From positions 1,426,001-1,490,000 of the forward strand of contig NZ_AP027041.1 in NCBI RefSeq assembly GCF_027924565.1: 64,000 bases of DNA, read 5' to 3'. Under the pieces are notes generated by a model. It did not search any database. It had not been told where the DNA came from and saw nothing but the letters and a program-made list of their open reading frames with translations. A program made the position numbers and the translations under genes. Each line of letters begins with the position of its first letter. The first letter of the stretch is position 1. Shown piece after piece: positions 34,073 through 43,084 of the stretch. The stretch comes from Lysobacter auxotrophicus (GTDB lineage: Bacteria > Pseudomonadota > Gammaproteobacteria > Xanthomonadales > Xanthomonadaceae).

Positions 34073-35866
34073 CTAGGGCGCACCACTCGCCGCGCCTGCA
34101 TCCTCGCCCGCGGCTCGCCGATCCTCCGCCAGCACGCGCTGCAATCCATCGCGCAATTGCGTCGGCTGGCCGATGGGATTCCACACCGGTTCGCGGCCGA
34201 AGCGGACGAAGTAGGTCGAGAGGAAGCGGGTGTTGTCTTCCGGGAGTGCGTCGAACAGGTCGGCTTCCAGGTTCGCGTCGATGCCGGGCGGGCCGTAGCC
34301 CATGAGCGTGAGCAGGGTGGGGTACACGTTGAAGGCGCTGGCGCGGTCCTGGTTGCGGCGTGCGGCATCGCGCAGGAGCGGTGAGAGTTCGGCGTTTCGC
34401 GTGATCGTCGCCAGCGGGATGCGGCCTTCGGTCGGCGACGCGGTGCCGATCGTGCAATGCGTCTGCTCGCCGGGGCTGCCGTCTTCGTGGAAGTTCTGGC
34501 CGTGGTCGGCGGTGTAGACGATCAACGTGTCCTCCAGGTCCACGTTCGCCAGTGCTTCGCGGAAGAAGCCGCGCGTGTTCCATGCCAGGCAGTTCCGATA
34601 ACTGTTGACCTGGCGCCAGCGCTGCTCGGCGTTCCGGGCCTGCCGGAAGCCGGAGCCGTCGTCGGTTTCCTTCGACACGAACGCGCGCGACATCGTCGGC
34701 GAATACAGAGTGTTGGCGGTCGGGTACTTGCCTTCGTACGGGAAATGGCAGCCCATCTTGTTGACGTAGGTGAAGCTGGGGCGATCGCGCAGCAGCACGC
34801 GGTTGAGCAGGCGGCCGGCCTCGATGTCCTTCGCGTCCGGCGCGAACGCCGTGCCGACCTGCACGAACTCGTCGATCTCGCCGACTTCGCGCGGGTCCAT
34901 GAAGTTCTGCAGCTTGCCGTCGTGACGCTGCGCATCGATGTAGATCGTGCGATAGCCCGCGCGGTTCGCGTAGCGCCAGAACGACGGATTGAGCTGGAGG
35001 TCCTTGAGATAACTGTCGCGCGTGACGCCGTAGCGCACACTGGCGTTGGAGGTGGCCGAGCAGTTCGCCGTCGATGCGGCGATGCCGAAGTTCGCCAGCG
35101 CGCTGCCGAGCGGACGCAGGCCGGTTTCCACGCCGTCCTCGACGTTGAGGTCGACGTAATCGCCGCGCACGCTTTCGTCCATCACCAGCACGATGTGGCG
35201 GAACGGTCGCTGGCCGAGGTGCGCGAGCGCGATGTCCTCGCGTTCCGGCCGTGGCGGCGCGAGCACCTTCTCGGCGCCGAGCACGCCGGCGAATGCCGCG
35301 GTCGTGTACTGGCCGGGAAATCCGTTGGACCCTTCGCCGCCGCGCAGGTAGAGGATCGCGCCGATGGCGACCACCGGGAACAACTGCAGCAGCCCCGGGT
35401 TGCGCTGCGGCCAGCGCAGCAGCGAGGGCGAGTTCGGCGGTGCGAGCCACGGCGGCAGATTGATCGCCACCACGCCCAGCGCCGACCACGCGACAGCCTG
35501 CAACACCTGCGCGTCGTGGAAACCCTTCAGGTTGCCGGCGAAGCCGATCAGGCCCAGGAGCTGCTCGAATTCGATCAGGCCCAGATGGCGCGAGACGATC
35601 AGCGCGTGGGCGAGGGTGAAAGTGCTGCCGAGGAAGAAGATCGCGCTCCACACCACGCGCGTGGTCGCGCGGGCATGGAACGCGAGTACCAGCATCGTCA
35701 CGATGCACAACAGCCAGACCGCGGCGAACACCGCCAGGCCGGGCTGCAGCCCGATGTGGGCCACGCGCTCGGCGAGCAGGCGGTTGGTGCCCAGCAGATA
35801 GGCGCCGATCAGCACCAGCTTCACTGCGATCCATGCAGCCGGTGCCCTGGAAACCCATCCGCCCAT
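34073..35866 (-). CDS. Sulfatase-fold membrane transferase (EptA/phosphoethanolamine transferase-like)
   Basis: From the ATG at 35866 the protein has 597 residues: four or five N-terminal membrane segments (about 1-190), then a periplasmic alkaline-phosphatase-fold domain. VLVMDESVRGDYV holds the metal/nucleophile region; the usual Thr of phosphoethanolamine transferases is Ser here. YTADHGQNFHEDG gives the D-H-G metal site, and CHFPYEG and Cys-bearing NCSATSN resemble EptA-family motifs. Expected activity is transfer of a phospho-alcohol group to an envelope glycan or lipid A. It faces galE tail to tail, so a link to the polysaccharide is possible but not shown. Confidence 0.75.
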   Translation of the reverse strand: MGGWVSRAPAAWIAVKLVLIGAYLLGTNRLLAERVAHIGLQPGLAVFAAVWLLCIVTMLVLAFHARATTRVVWSAIFFLGSTFTLAHALIVSRHLGLIEFEQLLGLIGFAGNLKGFHDAQVLQAVAWSALGVVAINLPPWLAPPNSPSLLRWPQRNPGLLQLFPVVAIGAILYLRGGEGSNGFPGQYTTAAFAGVLGAEKVLAPPRPEREDIALAHLGQRPFRHIVLVMDESVRGDYVDLNVEDGVETGLRPLGSALANFGIAASTANCSATSNASVRYGVTRDSYLKDLQLNPSFWRYANRAGYRTIYIDAQRHDGKLQNFMDPREVGEIDEFVQVGTAFAPDAKDIEAGRLLNRVLLRDRPSFTYVNKMGCHFPYEGKYPTANTLYSPTMSRAFVSKETDDGSGFRQARNAEQRWRQVNSYRNCLAWNTRGFFREALANVDLEDTLIVYTADHGQNFHEDGSPGEQTHCTIGTASPTEGRIPLATITRNAELSPLLRDAARRNQDRASAFNVYPTLLTLMGYGPPGIDANLEADLFDALPEDNTRFLSTYFVRFGREPVWNPIGQPTQLRDGLQRVLAEDRRAAGEDAGAASGAP

Positions 35867-36016
35867 GCGATCTCGCCCCCCGTTGCGCCGCCTTCCGGCG
35901 GAACCGCTTGTGTCCGGCGCGCGGCCGGGTTCCGGCCACTCCCGCTCGGCGCGGGAGGGCCTCACTTCGGGTTAACGCAAGGCCGCGGCCGGTTCGGTCG
36001 CGGCGCGGACGAACGG

Positions 36017-36874
36017 TCAGCGCAGGAGCGCGTCGGCGACGGCGTCGGGGCGCTTCATCCAGGCGTAGTGGTCGGCGCGCGCGCCCAGCGCGTCCGCGTC
36101 GAGGACCTCGATGCGCGGCTCGACGCGGCGCAGTTTCGACAGCAGGAACCGCAGCGACGACACCGGACCGAGCCAGTCGTTCGCCAGCGCGACGGCGTGC
36201 GCGTCCAGCGTGAGCGCGGCCATCGCGGCTTCCAGATCGACGTCGACGCCGGCGGCAGCGTAACGGCCGGACAGGCCGCTGCGGCTCCAGTCGCGGATCA
36301 CGCCGCGCGCTTCCTGCCCGCCGAAGCCGATGCGGCGGCCGGGCAGCACGCCGTGGAAATCGGCGAGCCACGGAAGGAACCGGTAGACGAGCGGCAACCA
36401 CCACGCGGTCCGCGCCGGGAACGCGCGCCAGTACGGCGCGCCGCTGCCGACCAGCCACAGGCGCTGCGCGCTTTCCGGCGACAGCCCGAGCCGGCAGCAC
36501 GCGAGCTGGCCGCCGAGACTGTGGCCGCCCAGCGTGCGCGGTCCATCGGGCACGTGCTGTGCGACGAGCGCTTCGCTGGCGGGGATGTCGAGCGTGAGCA
36601 GTTCGCGATAGCCCCAGTCGGTTTCGCGGCTCGCGCGCACGCTGCTGGAGCCGGCGCCGCGCCATTCGTGCACGAACACGGCGATGCCGCGACGTGCGAG
36701 TGCATCGGCGAAAGGAATGTAGTGCTTCGCGCCGATGCCCATCGCCGGCAGCCACAGCAGGCTGCCGCGCGGCGCGGCCGGGAGGCGTGCGATCAGTTGG
36801 AAGCGATGGCCGTCGGCCGCGTGCGCATCGAGTTCGGTTTCGCGGATGTCGCGCGACGAAAGTGCGTCATCCAT
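36017..36874 (-). CDS. Alpha/beta hydrolase
   Basis: A 285-residue alpha/beta hydrolase with FVHEWRGAGSS, the nucleophile elbow GGHSLGGQ (about 117-124, Ser) and a late DHYAWMKRPDAV carrying the likely catalytic His. The oxyanion segment is LPAMGIGAKHYIPFA. This type is annotated broadly as serine aminopeptidase/esterase; the substrate is unknown. Its first 8 bases overlap the end of thiD, and thiD in turn overlaps the YoaK-type gene, so the three form one operon. No signal peptide is seen. Confidence 0.82.
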   Translation of the reverse strand: MDDALSSRDIRETELDAHAADGHRFQLIARLPAAPRGSLLWLPAMGIGAKHYIPFADALARRGIAVFVHEWRGAGSSSVRASRETDWGYRELLTLDIPASEALVAQHVPDGPRTLGGHSLGGQLACCRLGLSPESAQRLWLVGSGAPYWRAFPARTAWWLPLVYRFLPWLADFHGVLPGRRIGFGGQEARGVIRDWSRSGLSGRYAAAGVDVDLEAAMAALTLDAHAVALANDWLGPVSSLRFLLSKLRRVEPRIEVLDADALGARADHYAWMKRPDAVADALLR

Positions 36875-37688
36875 GCGGCGCGGCTCCGAAATGATCGAGC
36901 ACCAGGACGTTGCCGCGGCCCGGACGGTAGCCGCGTCGAAGCGCGGCGTGCACGTAGTCGGTGGCGGCGATGCTCGATTCGCGCAGGTCGCGGCCCAGGC
37001 ACAGGTTCGCCGCGACTGCGGAGGCGAGCGTGCAGCCGGTGCCGTGCGCGTCGATCTTCAGCCGTGCATGCGACATCGGATGCACGAGGCTGCCGTCGGC
37101 GAACAGGTCGACGACTTCATCGCGCGCGGCGTCCACCGGCAGATGGCCGCCCTTGAGCAGCACCGCCTTCGTGCCGAGCGCCTGCAGTGCGTCGATCGCG
37201 CCGTGCATGGCGTCGACGTCCTCGACGCGCTCGCCGATCAGCAGTTCGGCTTCGGGCAGGTTCGGCGTCACCAGCGTCGCCATCGGCAGCAGGCGCGTGC
37301 GCAGCGCATCGAGCGCACTGGCTTCCAGCAGGCGCGCGCCGGAGGTCGACACCATCACCGGATCGAGCACGACGTGCGCGGGCCGGTGGTGTTCGAGCGC
37401 GTCGGCGACGGCGAGGATCACCTCGGCGTTTGCGAGCATGCCCAGCTTCACCGCGCCGATGGCGAAGTCGTCGAAGCAGGCGTCGATCTGTGCGCGCAGG
37501 AAGCCGACGTCGGGCACGTGTACGGCGGTGACGGCGCGCGTGTGCTGCGCGGTCAGGGCGGCAAGCGCACTGAGGCCATGCACGCGATGCGCGGCGAAGG
37601 TTTTCAGGTCGGCCTGGATGCCGGCACCGCCGCCGGAATCGGAACCGGCGATGGTGAGGGCGCAGGAGGGCAGGGTGGCGTCGTTCAT
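36867..37688 (-). CDS. thiD: Hydroxymethylpyrimidine/phosphomethylpyrimidine kinase
   Basis: This 273-residue ribokinase-family enzyme carries [22 protein letters not shown] at the N-terminus (GSDSGGGAG binds the pyrimidine), [12 protein letters not shown] (about 127-138) and the anion hole [12 protein letters not shown] (about 223-234, catalytic Asp/Cys region). It phosphorylates HMP and HMP-P for thiamine synthesis, and its length is normal for stand-alone ThiD. The start overlaps the stop of the YoaK-type gene (ATGA). No thi-box riboswitch is seen upstream in this operon. Confidence 0.93.
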   Translation of the reverse strand: MNDATLPSCALTIAGSDSGGGAGIQADLKTFAAHRVHGLSALAALTAQHTRAVTAVHVPDVGFLRAQIDACFDDFAIGAVKLGMLANAEVILAVADALEHHRPAHVVLDPVMVSTSGARLLEASALDALRTRLLPMATLVTPNLPEAELLIGERVEDVDAMHGAIDALQALGTKAVLLKGGHLPVDAARDEVVDLFADGSLVHPMSHARLKIDAHGTGCTLASAVAANLCLGRDLRESSIAATDYVHAALRRGYRPGRGNVLVLDHFGAAPHG

Positions 37689-38365
37689 GGCGACAGTGTG
37701 CCTGCTGGCCCGCGATGCAGGCGATAGGCGACGTAGGCGAGCCCTGCGGTGCCGGTCAGTGCGGCGGGCACGTACAACGTCCGGTACGACAGGTGCGGGA
37801 ACAGCAACGCACCGACGATGCCGCCGAGCAGGAAGCCGCCGATGATCGCCAGGCACAGCCACAGCCGGCGCGGTTCGGCCGGCACGCCGCGCAGGCGGTG
37901 GCCCAGGAACACGCCCAGGTCGGTGAACATTCCCGTAAGGTGCGAGGTGCGCACCAGCGCGCCGCTGTAGGTCGCGGTCATCGCGTTCTGCAGGCCGCAC
38001 GCCATCGCGGCGAGCGCGGCGCCGGCGATCTGCTGCCGTTCGAACAACGGCACGGCCGCCACCAGCAGCCCCGCTTCGATCGCCAGCGCGACGCCGTAGC
38101 GGCGGCCCAGTCGCAGCGTGCTGTCCTGGATGATCGCGCCGCTCAGCACCGCGCCGCCGACGAACGCGAAGACGATCAGCAGCAGATGCGTGCTCGCGCG
38201 CAGGTCGCCGTGTGCGAGCGACGCGCCCAGCAGCGACGTGGTGCCGGTGAGGTGCGTGATGGCCTGGTGTTCGAAGCCGAGGTAGCCGACGACGTTCACC
38301 ATGCCCGCGACCATGGCGAGCGAAGCGGCGCCGAGCCAGACCCAGGTCGGGAGGCGGGTGATCAT
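37685..38365 (-). CDS. YoaK/DUF1275-family membrane protein
   Basis: A 226-residue integral membrane protein with six predicted segments. It begins [25 protein letters not shown] and contains the family's H-L-T-G-T-T/S motif ([12 protein letters not shown]) and [24 protein letters not shown], both typical of DUF1275 proteins. No activity is established for the family. It is the first gene of a three-gene operon with thiD and a hydrolase; the GTAG-type repeat hairpin lies 85 bases upstream of its start. Confidence 0.88.
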   Translation of the reverse strand: MITRLPTWVWLGAASLAMVAGMVNVVGYLGFEHQAITHLTGTTSLLGASLAHGDLRASTHLLLIVFAFVGGAVLSGAIIQDSTLRLGRRYGVALAIEAGLLVAAVPLFERQQIAGAALAAMACGLQNAMTATYSGALVRTSHLTGMFTDLGVFLGHRLRGVPAEPRRLWLCLAIIGGFLLGGIVGALLFPHLSYRTLYVPAALTGTAGLAYVAYRLHRGPAGTLSP

Positions 38366-38449
38366 GGGGTGTGCGCGTCCTTGGACGGAATGCGTTGGAT
38401 TGTGCCGTGTCGCGGGAGCGGCGGGTTTGCGCGTCCACGATCCGCTTTT

Positions 38450-38520
38450 GTAGCCCGGGTAAGCGAAGCGCACCCGGGGACTTGCTGCGATCCCGGGTGC
38501 GCTTCGCTTACCCGGGCTAC
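38450..38520. repeat. Paired inverted GTAG-headed REP-like elements
   Basis: One copy (38450-38479, GTAGCCCGGGTAAGCG start) faces an inverted copy (38492-38520) across a 12-base loop. Together they can form a near-perfect long hairpin. The pair lies between the 3' end of phoH and the start of the YoaK-type gene. Confidence 0.85.
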
Positions 38521-38572
38521 AAAGGCAGGCTTACAGAGCCATTCGCGAGTGAGCGGCGTTGCGCGTTCCGAC

Positions 38573-38602
38573 CCTCCCAACCCCTCTCCCGGTGGAGAGG
38601 GG
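38573..38602 (-). repeat. GGGAGAGGGG-type repeat, reverse orientation
   Basis: CCCCTCTCC/GGAGAGGGG (38581-38602) forms a 9-bp stem, preceded by CCCTCCCAA, the reverse complement of the tail of the elements at 17443 and 17593. It sits 42 bases downstream of phoH and could serve as its terminator stem, though no T run follows. Confidence 0.65.
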
Positions 38603-38643
38603 CCGGACGCCGCGCGCGTCGGCGTACGTGCGAGAGGGTAGCC

Positions 38644-40041
38644 TTACAACACTTCCGACGCGTAATCCGCCAGGCGCGAGCGTTCGCCGCGACGCAGCGT
38701 GATGTGCGCGCTGTGTTCCCAGTTCTTGAACCGGTCCACCGCGTACGTCAGGCCCGACGTCGTTTCGGTGAGGTACGGCGTATCGATCTGCTCGACGTTG
38801 CCCAGGCACACGATCTTCGTGCCGGGGCCGGCGCGCGTGATCAGCGTCTTCATCTGCTTGGGCGTGAGGTTCTGCGCTTCGTCCAGGATCAGCCAGCGGC
38901 TCAGGAACGTGCGGCCGCGCATGAAGTTCATCGAGCGGATCTTGATGCGGCTGGCGAGCAGGTCGTTGGTCGCCGCGCGCCCCCAGCTGCCGCCTTCCTG
39001 GTTGTGCGTGAGCACTTCCAGGTTGTCGGTCAGCGCGCCCATCCACGGCGTCATCTTTTCCTCTTCCGTGCCGGGCAGGAAGCCGATGTCCTCGCCGACG
39101 CTCACCGTCGCGCGGGTCATGATGATCTCGCGGTAACGCTGCTGGTCCATCGTCTGCGCCAGGCCCGCGGCCAGCGCGAGCAGCGTCTTGCCCGTGCCCG
39201 CGGTGCCGAGCAGCGTGACGAAGTCGATCTCCGGATCCATCAGCGCGTTGAGCGCGAAATTCTGTTCGCGGTTGCGCGCGGCGATGCCCCACACCGCGTG
39301 CTGGTGATGGCGGTAGTCGTCGACGATCTGCAGCACCACCTTCTCGTCGTTGACGCGCGCGACCTTCAGCTCCGATTCCTCGTCGCCGGGCAGGTAGAGG
39401 AACTGGTTCGGATGGAAGTCGTCCCCTTCCTGGCGGTGCATCTCGTAGAACGTGCGGCCCTTTTCGGTCCAGGACTTGAGGTCCTTGCCGTAGCGCTGCC
39501 AGAAATCCTCCGGCAGCGCGGTCGCGCCGGTGTAGAGCAGGCTGAAATCGTCGAGCGCGCGATCGTTCTCGTAATCCTCCGACACGATGCCTGCGATCGA
39601 CGCCTTGATGCGCAGGTTCACGTCCTTGGAGATGAACACCACCGGCACGCCGGGGTCGCTCTCCTTCAGCGTGAGGATCGAGCCCAGGATGTGGTTGTCG
39701 GGAATCACCGCGCCGAAGCGCTTGCCCGAATCGAAGTCGCGCGTCTGGAAACGCAGGCGGCCGATGCTCTGTTCGCCGCGCAACTGCAGGCCCTGCGGCC
39801 GGTTGAGCGGAATGCCTTCGCTGATCTTGTCCGAGCCGCCGGCTTCGATCAGTTCGTTGAGGAAGCGGCTGACCTGGCGCGCGTTGCGGCTGGCTTCGGA
39901 GTTGCCTTTCTTGGCGTTGTCGAGTTCCTCGATCACCTGCATGGGCAGGAAGACATCGTGTTCCTCGAATTTGAACAGCGCGGTCGGGTCGTGCATGAGG
40001 ACATTGGTGTCGAGCACGTAGATCCGCTTGCTTCTGGTCAT
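38644..40041 (-). CDS. phoH: PIN-PhoH family protein (PhoH-like ATPase/RNase fusion)
   Basis: A 465-residue protein. The N-terminal PIN domain begins at YVLDTNVLMHD (Asp11) with further acidic residues at VIEELD and ISKDVN, the metal-binding set of a ribonuclease fold. The C-terminal PhoH domain has Walker A GTAGTGKT (279-286) and LILDEAQNL as Walker B, and TRATVSVGEDIGFLPG is the PhoH signature. Such PIN-PhoH proteins (also called PhoH2) are RNA helicase/RNase candidates. The gene appears monocistronic, with repeats at its 3' end. Confidence 0.92.
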   Translation of the reverse strand: MTRSKRIYVLDTNVLMHDPTALFKFEEHDVFLPMQVIEELDNAKKGNSEASRNARQVSRFLNELIEAGGSDKISEGIPLNRPQGLQLRGEQSIGRLRFQTRDFDSGKRFGAVIPDNHILGSILTLKESDPGVPVVFISKDVNLRIKASIAGIVSEDYENDRALDDFSLLYTGATALPEDFWQRYGKDLKSWTEKGRTFYEMHRQEGDDFHPNQFLYLPGDEESELKVARVNDEKVVLQIVDDYRHHQHAVWGIAARNREQNFALNALMDPEIDFVTLLGTAGTGKTLLALAAGLAQTMDQQRYREIIMTRATVSVGEDIGFLPGTEEEKMTPWMGALTDNLEVLTHNQEGGSWGRAATNDLLASRIKIRSMNFMRGRTFLSRWLILDEAQNLTPKQMKTLITRAGPGTKIVCLGNVEQIDTPYLTETTSGLTYAVDRFKNWEHSAHITLRRGERSRLADYASEVL

Positions 40042-40219
40042 CGAACGCTCCGATGCGGGTGGGACTGCCTGGAAAACGGGATGCTGCTGCGTGGTGTACT
40101 GCTTCGTCCCGCCGGAAACCTGACTGCGCGCGGGCAGGCCGCCGACGAGGCATTCGTGCACGGCGACGCCGCCGTGGCCCGCGTTGCGGGACGGCGGTGT
40201 GGCGGGCATCCGGAGGGGG

Positions 40220-40702
40220 TCACTGCGTCGTGTGTTCCTTGAGCGAATCGAGCACGGCCTGCGCATGGCCGGGCACTTTCACCGGGCGCCATGACTGCAC
40301 GATGACGCCCTTGGGATCGATGAGGAAGGTGCTGCGCTCCACGCCGACATACTCGCGGCCGTAGAGCTTCTTGGGCTTGATCACCCCGAAGGCGTTGCAC
40401 AGCGCTTCGTCGCCGTCGCTGACGAGGTCGAACTTGAAACCCTGCTTCGCGCAGAAGTTCTGGTGCGACTTGATGGAGTCGCGCGAGACGCCGAGCACGG
40501 TCGCGCCCAGCTTCCGGAACTTCGGCAGCAGCGCGTTGAAGTCGATGCCTTCGGTGGTGCAGCCGGGCGTGCTGTCCTTCGGGTAGAAGTAGAGCACCAG
40601 CCAACTGCCTGCGAAGTCCTTCAACTGCGCGGTCTCGCCGCTGGACAGCGACAGGGGCAGGGCGGAAACGTCTTTCGGAATTCGGTCGCCGGTGTCGAGC
40701 AT
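40220..40702 (-). CDS. bcp: Peroxiredoxin, Bcp/PrxQ family
   Basis: A 160-residue thiol peroxidase. YFYPKDSTPGCTTEG carries the peroxidatic Cys (about residue 47) with the family's T-P-G-C context, and VLGVSRD and FLIDPKG follow. The resolving Cys usually five residues later in E. coli Bcp is replaced (CTTEGI). Other Cys residues (NFCAKQGF, ALCNAF) could resolve the sulfenic acid, or an external thiol does. It reduces peroxides in the cytoplasm. The gene lies 29 bases downstream of the gcvR-like gene and may be co-transcribed with it. Confidence 0.93.
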   Translation of the reverse strand: MLDTGDRIPKDVSALPLSLSSGETAQLKDFAGSWLVLYFYPKDSTPGCTTEGIDFNALLPKFRKLGATVLGVSRDSIKSHQNFCAKQGFKFDLVSDGDEALCNAFGVIKPKKLYGREYVGVERSTFLIDPKGVIVQSWRPVKVPGHAQAVLDSLKEHTTQ

Positions 40703-40731
40703 CGTCGTGTCAGTTCGTATCGCGCGGGCGA

Positions 40732-41292
40732 TCAGAACTTCATCGGGTCCATGATCGCGTCGAGGTTGAGGTGGTCGCAGAACTCGAGGAAATCGTCGCG
40801 CAACGCGGCGATGTGCATGCTCGAGGGCACGCCGATGGTGATCTGCGCGGAGAACATTTCCGCGCCGGTCTGCATCGCGCGGTAACGCGAGGAGTGCAGG
40901 CTTTCGATCGTGATGCCCTGGCGGTCGAAGAAGTCGGCCAGCTGGAACAGGATGCCCGGCTTGTCGGCGGCCACGACCTCGACCACGTACGGCAGCAGGC
41001 TCGATTGCACCTGCTTGGCGCCGGTGCGGTACCACACCAGCTTCAGGCCTTCCTCGCGCTCCAGGCGCGTGAGCATGGCTTCGAGCTTGGCCACCGAATC
41101 CCACGAGCCCACCGCCAGCGTCGTCACCGACACGTCGCGACCCACCGTCGCCAGACGGGCGTCGACGAGATTGCACCCCGAATCGGCGATGCGACGCGTC
41201 ACCGACAGCAGCGGCGACTCCGGATGCGTCGTGTAGGCGTTGATCAGGAGGTGGTTTTCGTTCGGCGACGGCCGGGAAGCGGAATCGGTCAA
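40732..41292 (-). CDS. ACT-domain protein, GcvR-like
   Basis: The best start is TTG at 41292 (AGGACAGG lies just upstream and family similarity begins near NENHLLINAY), giving 186 residues. Two ACT domains are visible: about 15-85 (LLSVTRRIADSGCNLVDARLATVG) and about 100-175 (VVEVVAADKPGILFQLADFF, SLHSSRY). This is the architecture of the glycine-cleavage system repressor GcvR, which binds the activator GcvA in E. coli rather than DNA. It is divergent from dapA, as in several xanthomonads. No gcvA is nearby. The start codon is uncertain. Confidence 0.8.
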   Translation of the reverse strand: MTDSASRPSPNENHLLINAYTTHPESPLLSVTRRIADSGCNLVDARLATVGRDVSVTTLAVGSWDSVAKLEAMLTRLEREEGLKLVWYRTGAKQVQSSLLPYVVEVVAADKPGILFQLADFFDRQGITIESLHSSRYRAMQTGAEMFSAQITIGVPSSMHIAALRDDFLEFCDHLNLDAIMDPMKF

Positions 41293-41364
41293 GGCGGCGC
41301 CTGTCCTGGTGAGCCTGGGCTCGGATACTGAATGGTGGCCCGTGAGGGGCCCGTGCTTGGCGGG

Positions 41365-41401
41365 AGCATACTTGCCCACGCTTTCACGCCGCAAGTAACA
41401 T
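41365..41401. promoter_or_regulatory. Overlapping face-to-face sigma-70-type promoters for gcvR-like gene and dapA
   Basis: Plus strand: TTGCCC (41372-41377), an 18-base spacer and TAACAT (41396-41401), facing dapA. Minus strand: TTGCGG (complement of 41389-41394), an 18-base spacer and TATGCT (complement of 41365-41370), facing the gcvR-like gene. The two polymerase sites occupy the same DNA, so simultaneous use is unlikely. Assigned by eye. Confidence 0.45.
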
Positions 41402-41528
41402 CGCCAAGCGCTGCGCGCGCGCTCGGCGCCGTCGGAACGGCGCTGAGACGGCACCAAGACGAAGTCACCCAACCCCCGCGCGGACCGGCGCGGACTCCTG
41501 CAAACGCGTCCCCTCGGAACACAAGACC

Positions 41529-42434
41529 TTGCGACTTTCCGGCAGCATCACCGCGCTGGCGACGCCTTTCACCGCGACCGGCGAAATCGACCTCGACGCA
41601 TGGAACCGGCTGCTCGACGGGCAGCTCGCGGCGGGCACCCAGGGCATCGTCGTCGCCGGCTCCACGGGCGAGGCGGCGGCACTGTTCGACGCCGAGTACG
41701 ACACGCTGCTGCGCACCGCCGTTGAGCGCGTCGCCGGGCGCATTCCGGTCCTGGCCGGCACCGGCCTGTCGAACACCGCCAAAACCATCGAACTTACCCG
41801 CCGCGTCGCCGCGCTCGGCGCCGACGCGGCGCTGGTCGTGACGCCGCCCTACGTGCGTCCGACACAGGCCGGCCTTCTCGCGCACTACCGCGCCATCGCC
41901 GACGACGACGCGCTCCCCGTCGTGCTCTACAACGTGCCCGGCCGCACCGGCGGCGACCTGCTGCCGGAGACCGTTGCCGAACTCGTGTCACACCCGCGCA
42001 TCGTCGCCATCAAGGAAGCGCGCAGCGAACCCGAGCGCATGGCCGCGCTGCTCGAACTCAAGGGCGACGGCTTCGCGATCCTCAGCGGCGACGACCCGAC
42101 CGCGTGCCGCGCGATGTTCGCCGGCGCGGACGGCGTCATCTCGGTGGCCTCGAACGTCGTGCCGCACGCCTTCCGCCGCCTCGCCGACCTGGCGCGCGCC
42201 GGCCAGCGCGATGCCGCGCTCGCGCTCGATGCGCGCCTGCAGACGACCTACGACTTCCTCGGCGTCGAGCCCAATCCGATTCCCGTCAAGGCGCTGTTGG
42301 CGCGACAGGGCATCGGCCACGGGCTGCGTCTGCCGTTGCTGCCGCTCTCGGCCGCACATGCCGGCACCGCCGCGGCGATCGCCGCGCTGGTGGCCGAACT
42401 CGAACTGGAATGCCACGAATCGCTCGTGGCCTGA
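41529..42434 (+). CDS. dapA: 4-hydroxy-tetrahydrodipicolinate synthase
   Basis: A 301-residue class I aldolase-fold enzyme. Family similarity begins at once ([12 protein letters not shown]), which fixes the TTG at 41529 as the start. Landmarks are GSTGEAAAL (pyruvate site), LYNVPGRTG (Tyr about 133 plus the RTG motif) and VAIKEAR with the Schiff-base Lys (about 160). It condenses pyruvate with aspartate semialdehyde, the first step to diaminopimelate and lysine. It is followed after 18 bases by a lipoprotein gene, as in the dapA-bamC pair of E. coli. Confidence 0.93.
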   Translation: MRLSGSITALATPFTATGEIDLDAWNRLLDGQLAAGTQGIVVAGSTGEAAALFDAEYDTLLRTAVERVAGRIPVLAGTGLSNTAKTIELTRRVAALGADAALVVTPPYVRPTQAGLLAHYRAIADDDALPVVLYNVPGRTGGDLLPETVAELVSHPRIVAIKEARSEPERMAALLELKGDGFAILSGDDPTACRAMFAGADGVISVASNVVPHAFRRLADLARAGQRDAALALDARLQTTYDFLGVEPNPIPVKALLARQGIGHGLRLPLLPLSAAHAGTAAAIAALVAELELECHESLVA

Positions 42435-42452
42435 ACCCTGCAGGAGACTTAC

Positions 42453-42953
42453 ATGCGTCCCAACGTTTCGATCACCCGCGCCGCCGTGGCCGGCCTGTTG
42501 CTGGCGGGTGTCGCGCTCGGCTCCGGCTGCAGCTGGTTCCGCAAGGGCAGCGACCTCTACGCGCAGAGCCCGGAAACGCGTCCGCTGGAAGTCCCGCCGG
42601 ACCTCGACCAGCCGCGCACCGACACCGCCGTGAACGTGCCTTCGGCCGCCGCGCGCCAGTCGGTGGAATCGGGCCAGGCGTCGGGCGGTTTCGGCCTGGC
42701 GATCGGTCGCGAGGAAGCCTTCGCGAAGGTCGGTGAAGCGCTCGCCGCCATCCAGGGCGTGACCATCACCAGCCGCGCCGAAGCGCTTGGCGTCTACGAC
42801 GTCAGCTACGAAGGCGCGAACTTCCTCGTGCGCGTGGCCGGTGCGTCCGCCGGCGCCTACGTGTCGGCCGTCGACCCGCGCGGCCTGCCCGCCACGGGCG
42901 ACGCGCCGAAGAAGCTCGTCGACACGCTGCGCACGGCACTCGGCGCGCAGTAA
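42453..42953 (+). CDS. Lipoprotein, BamC/NlpB-like N-terminal region
   Basis: A 166-residue lipoprotein with an ATG preceded by GGAG. The signal MRPNVSITRAAV... ends in LGSGC (Cys26). The mature N-terminus (RPLEVPPDLDQP) matches the conserved BamC/NlpB opening that binds BamD in the beta-barrel assembly machine. At 166 residues it is about half of E. coli BamC and seems to hold one helix-grip domain. Position behind dapA supports the assignment. Expected location: inner leaflet of the outer membrane. Confidence 0.75.
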   Translation: MRPNVSITRAAVAGLLLAGVALGSGCSWFRKGSDLYAQSPETRPLEVPPDLDQPRTDTAVNVPSAAARQSVESGQASGGFGLAIGREEAFAKVGEALAAIQGVTITSRAEALGVYDVSYEGANFLVRVAGASAGAYVSAVDPRGLPATGDAPKKLVDTLRTALGAQ

Positions 42954-42974
42954 GGCGTCGGCCAGAAAAACGCG

Positions 42975-43000
42975 AAACGGGCGCCGGAAGGCGCCCGTTT
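42975..43000 (+). terminator. Rho-independent terminator of dapA-lipoprotein
   Basis: AAACGGGCGCC-GGAA-GGCGCCCGTTT is a strong stem with a GGAA tetraloop followed by TTTTCG, 21 bases after the lipoprotein stop. Confidence 0.85.
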
Positions 43001-43024
43001 TCGTTGGGGTAAGCGGCGGCTTTT

Positions 43025-43054
43025 ATAGGCCCGGGTAAGCGAAGCGCACCGGGC
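43025..43054 (+). repeat. GTAG-type REP-like palindrome, degenerate copy
   Basis: ATAGGCCCGGGTAAGCGAAG... with a CACCGGGCG end: the same core as the other copies but without the GTAG head. It lies between two convergent genes. Confidence 0.7.
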
Positions 43055-43084
43055 GATGCGTCGGCAGGGTAGGGCGCGTTGCGC

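Noticed and set aside
36867-37688. Pyridoxal kinase (pdxK/pdxY) instead of thiD
   Set aside because: The N-terminal GSDSGGGAG and the DAHGTGCT anion hole follow ThiD closely; PdxY lacks the triple-Gly substrate loop.
38450-38520. Insertion sequence ends or attachment site
   Set aside because: The inverted pair encloses only 12 bases, has no transposase or target duplication, and is the same element seen beside other genes.
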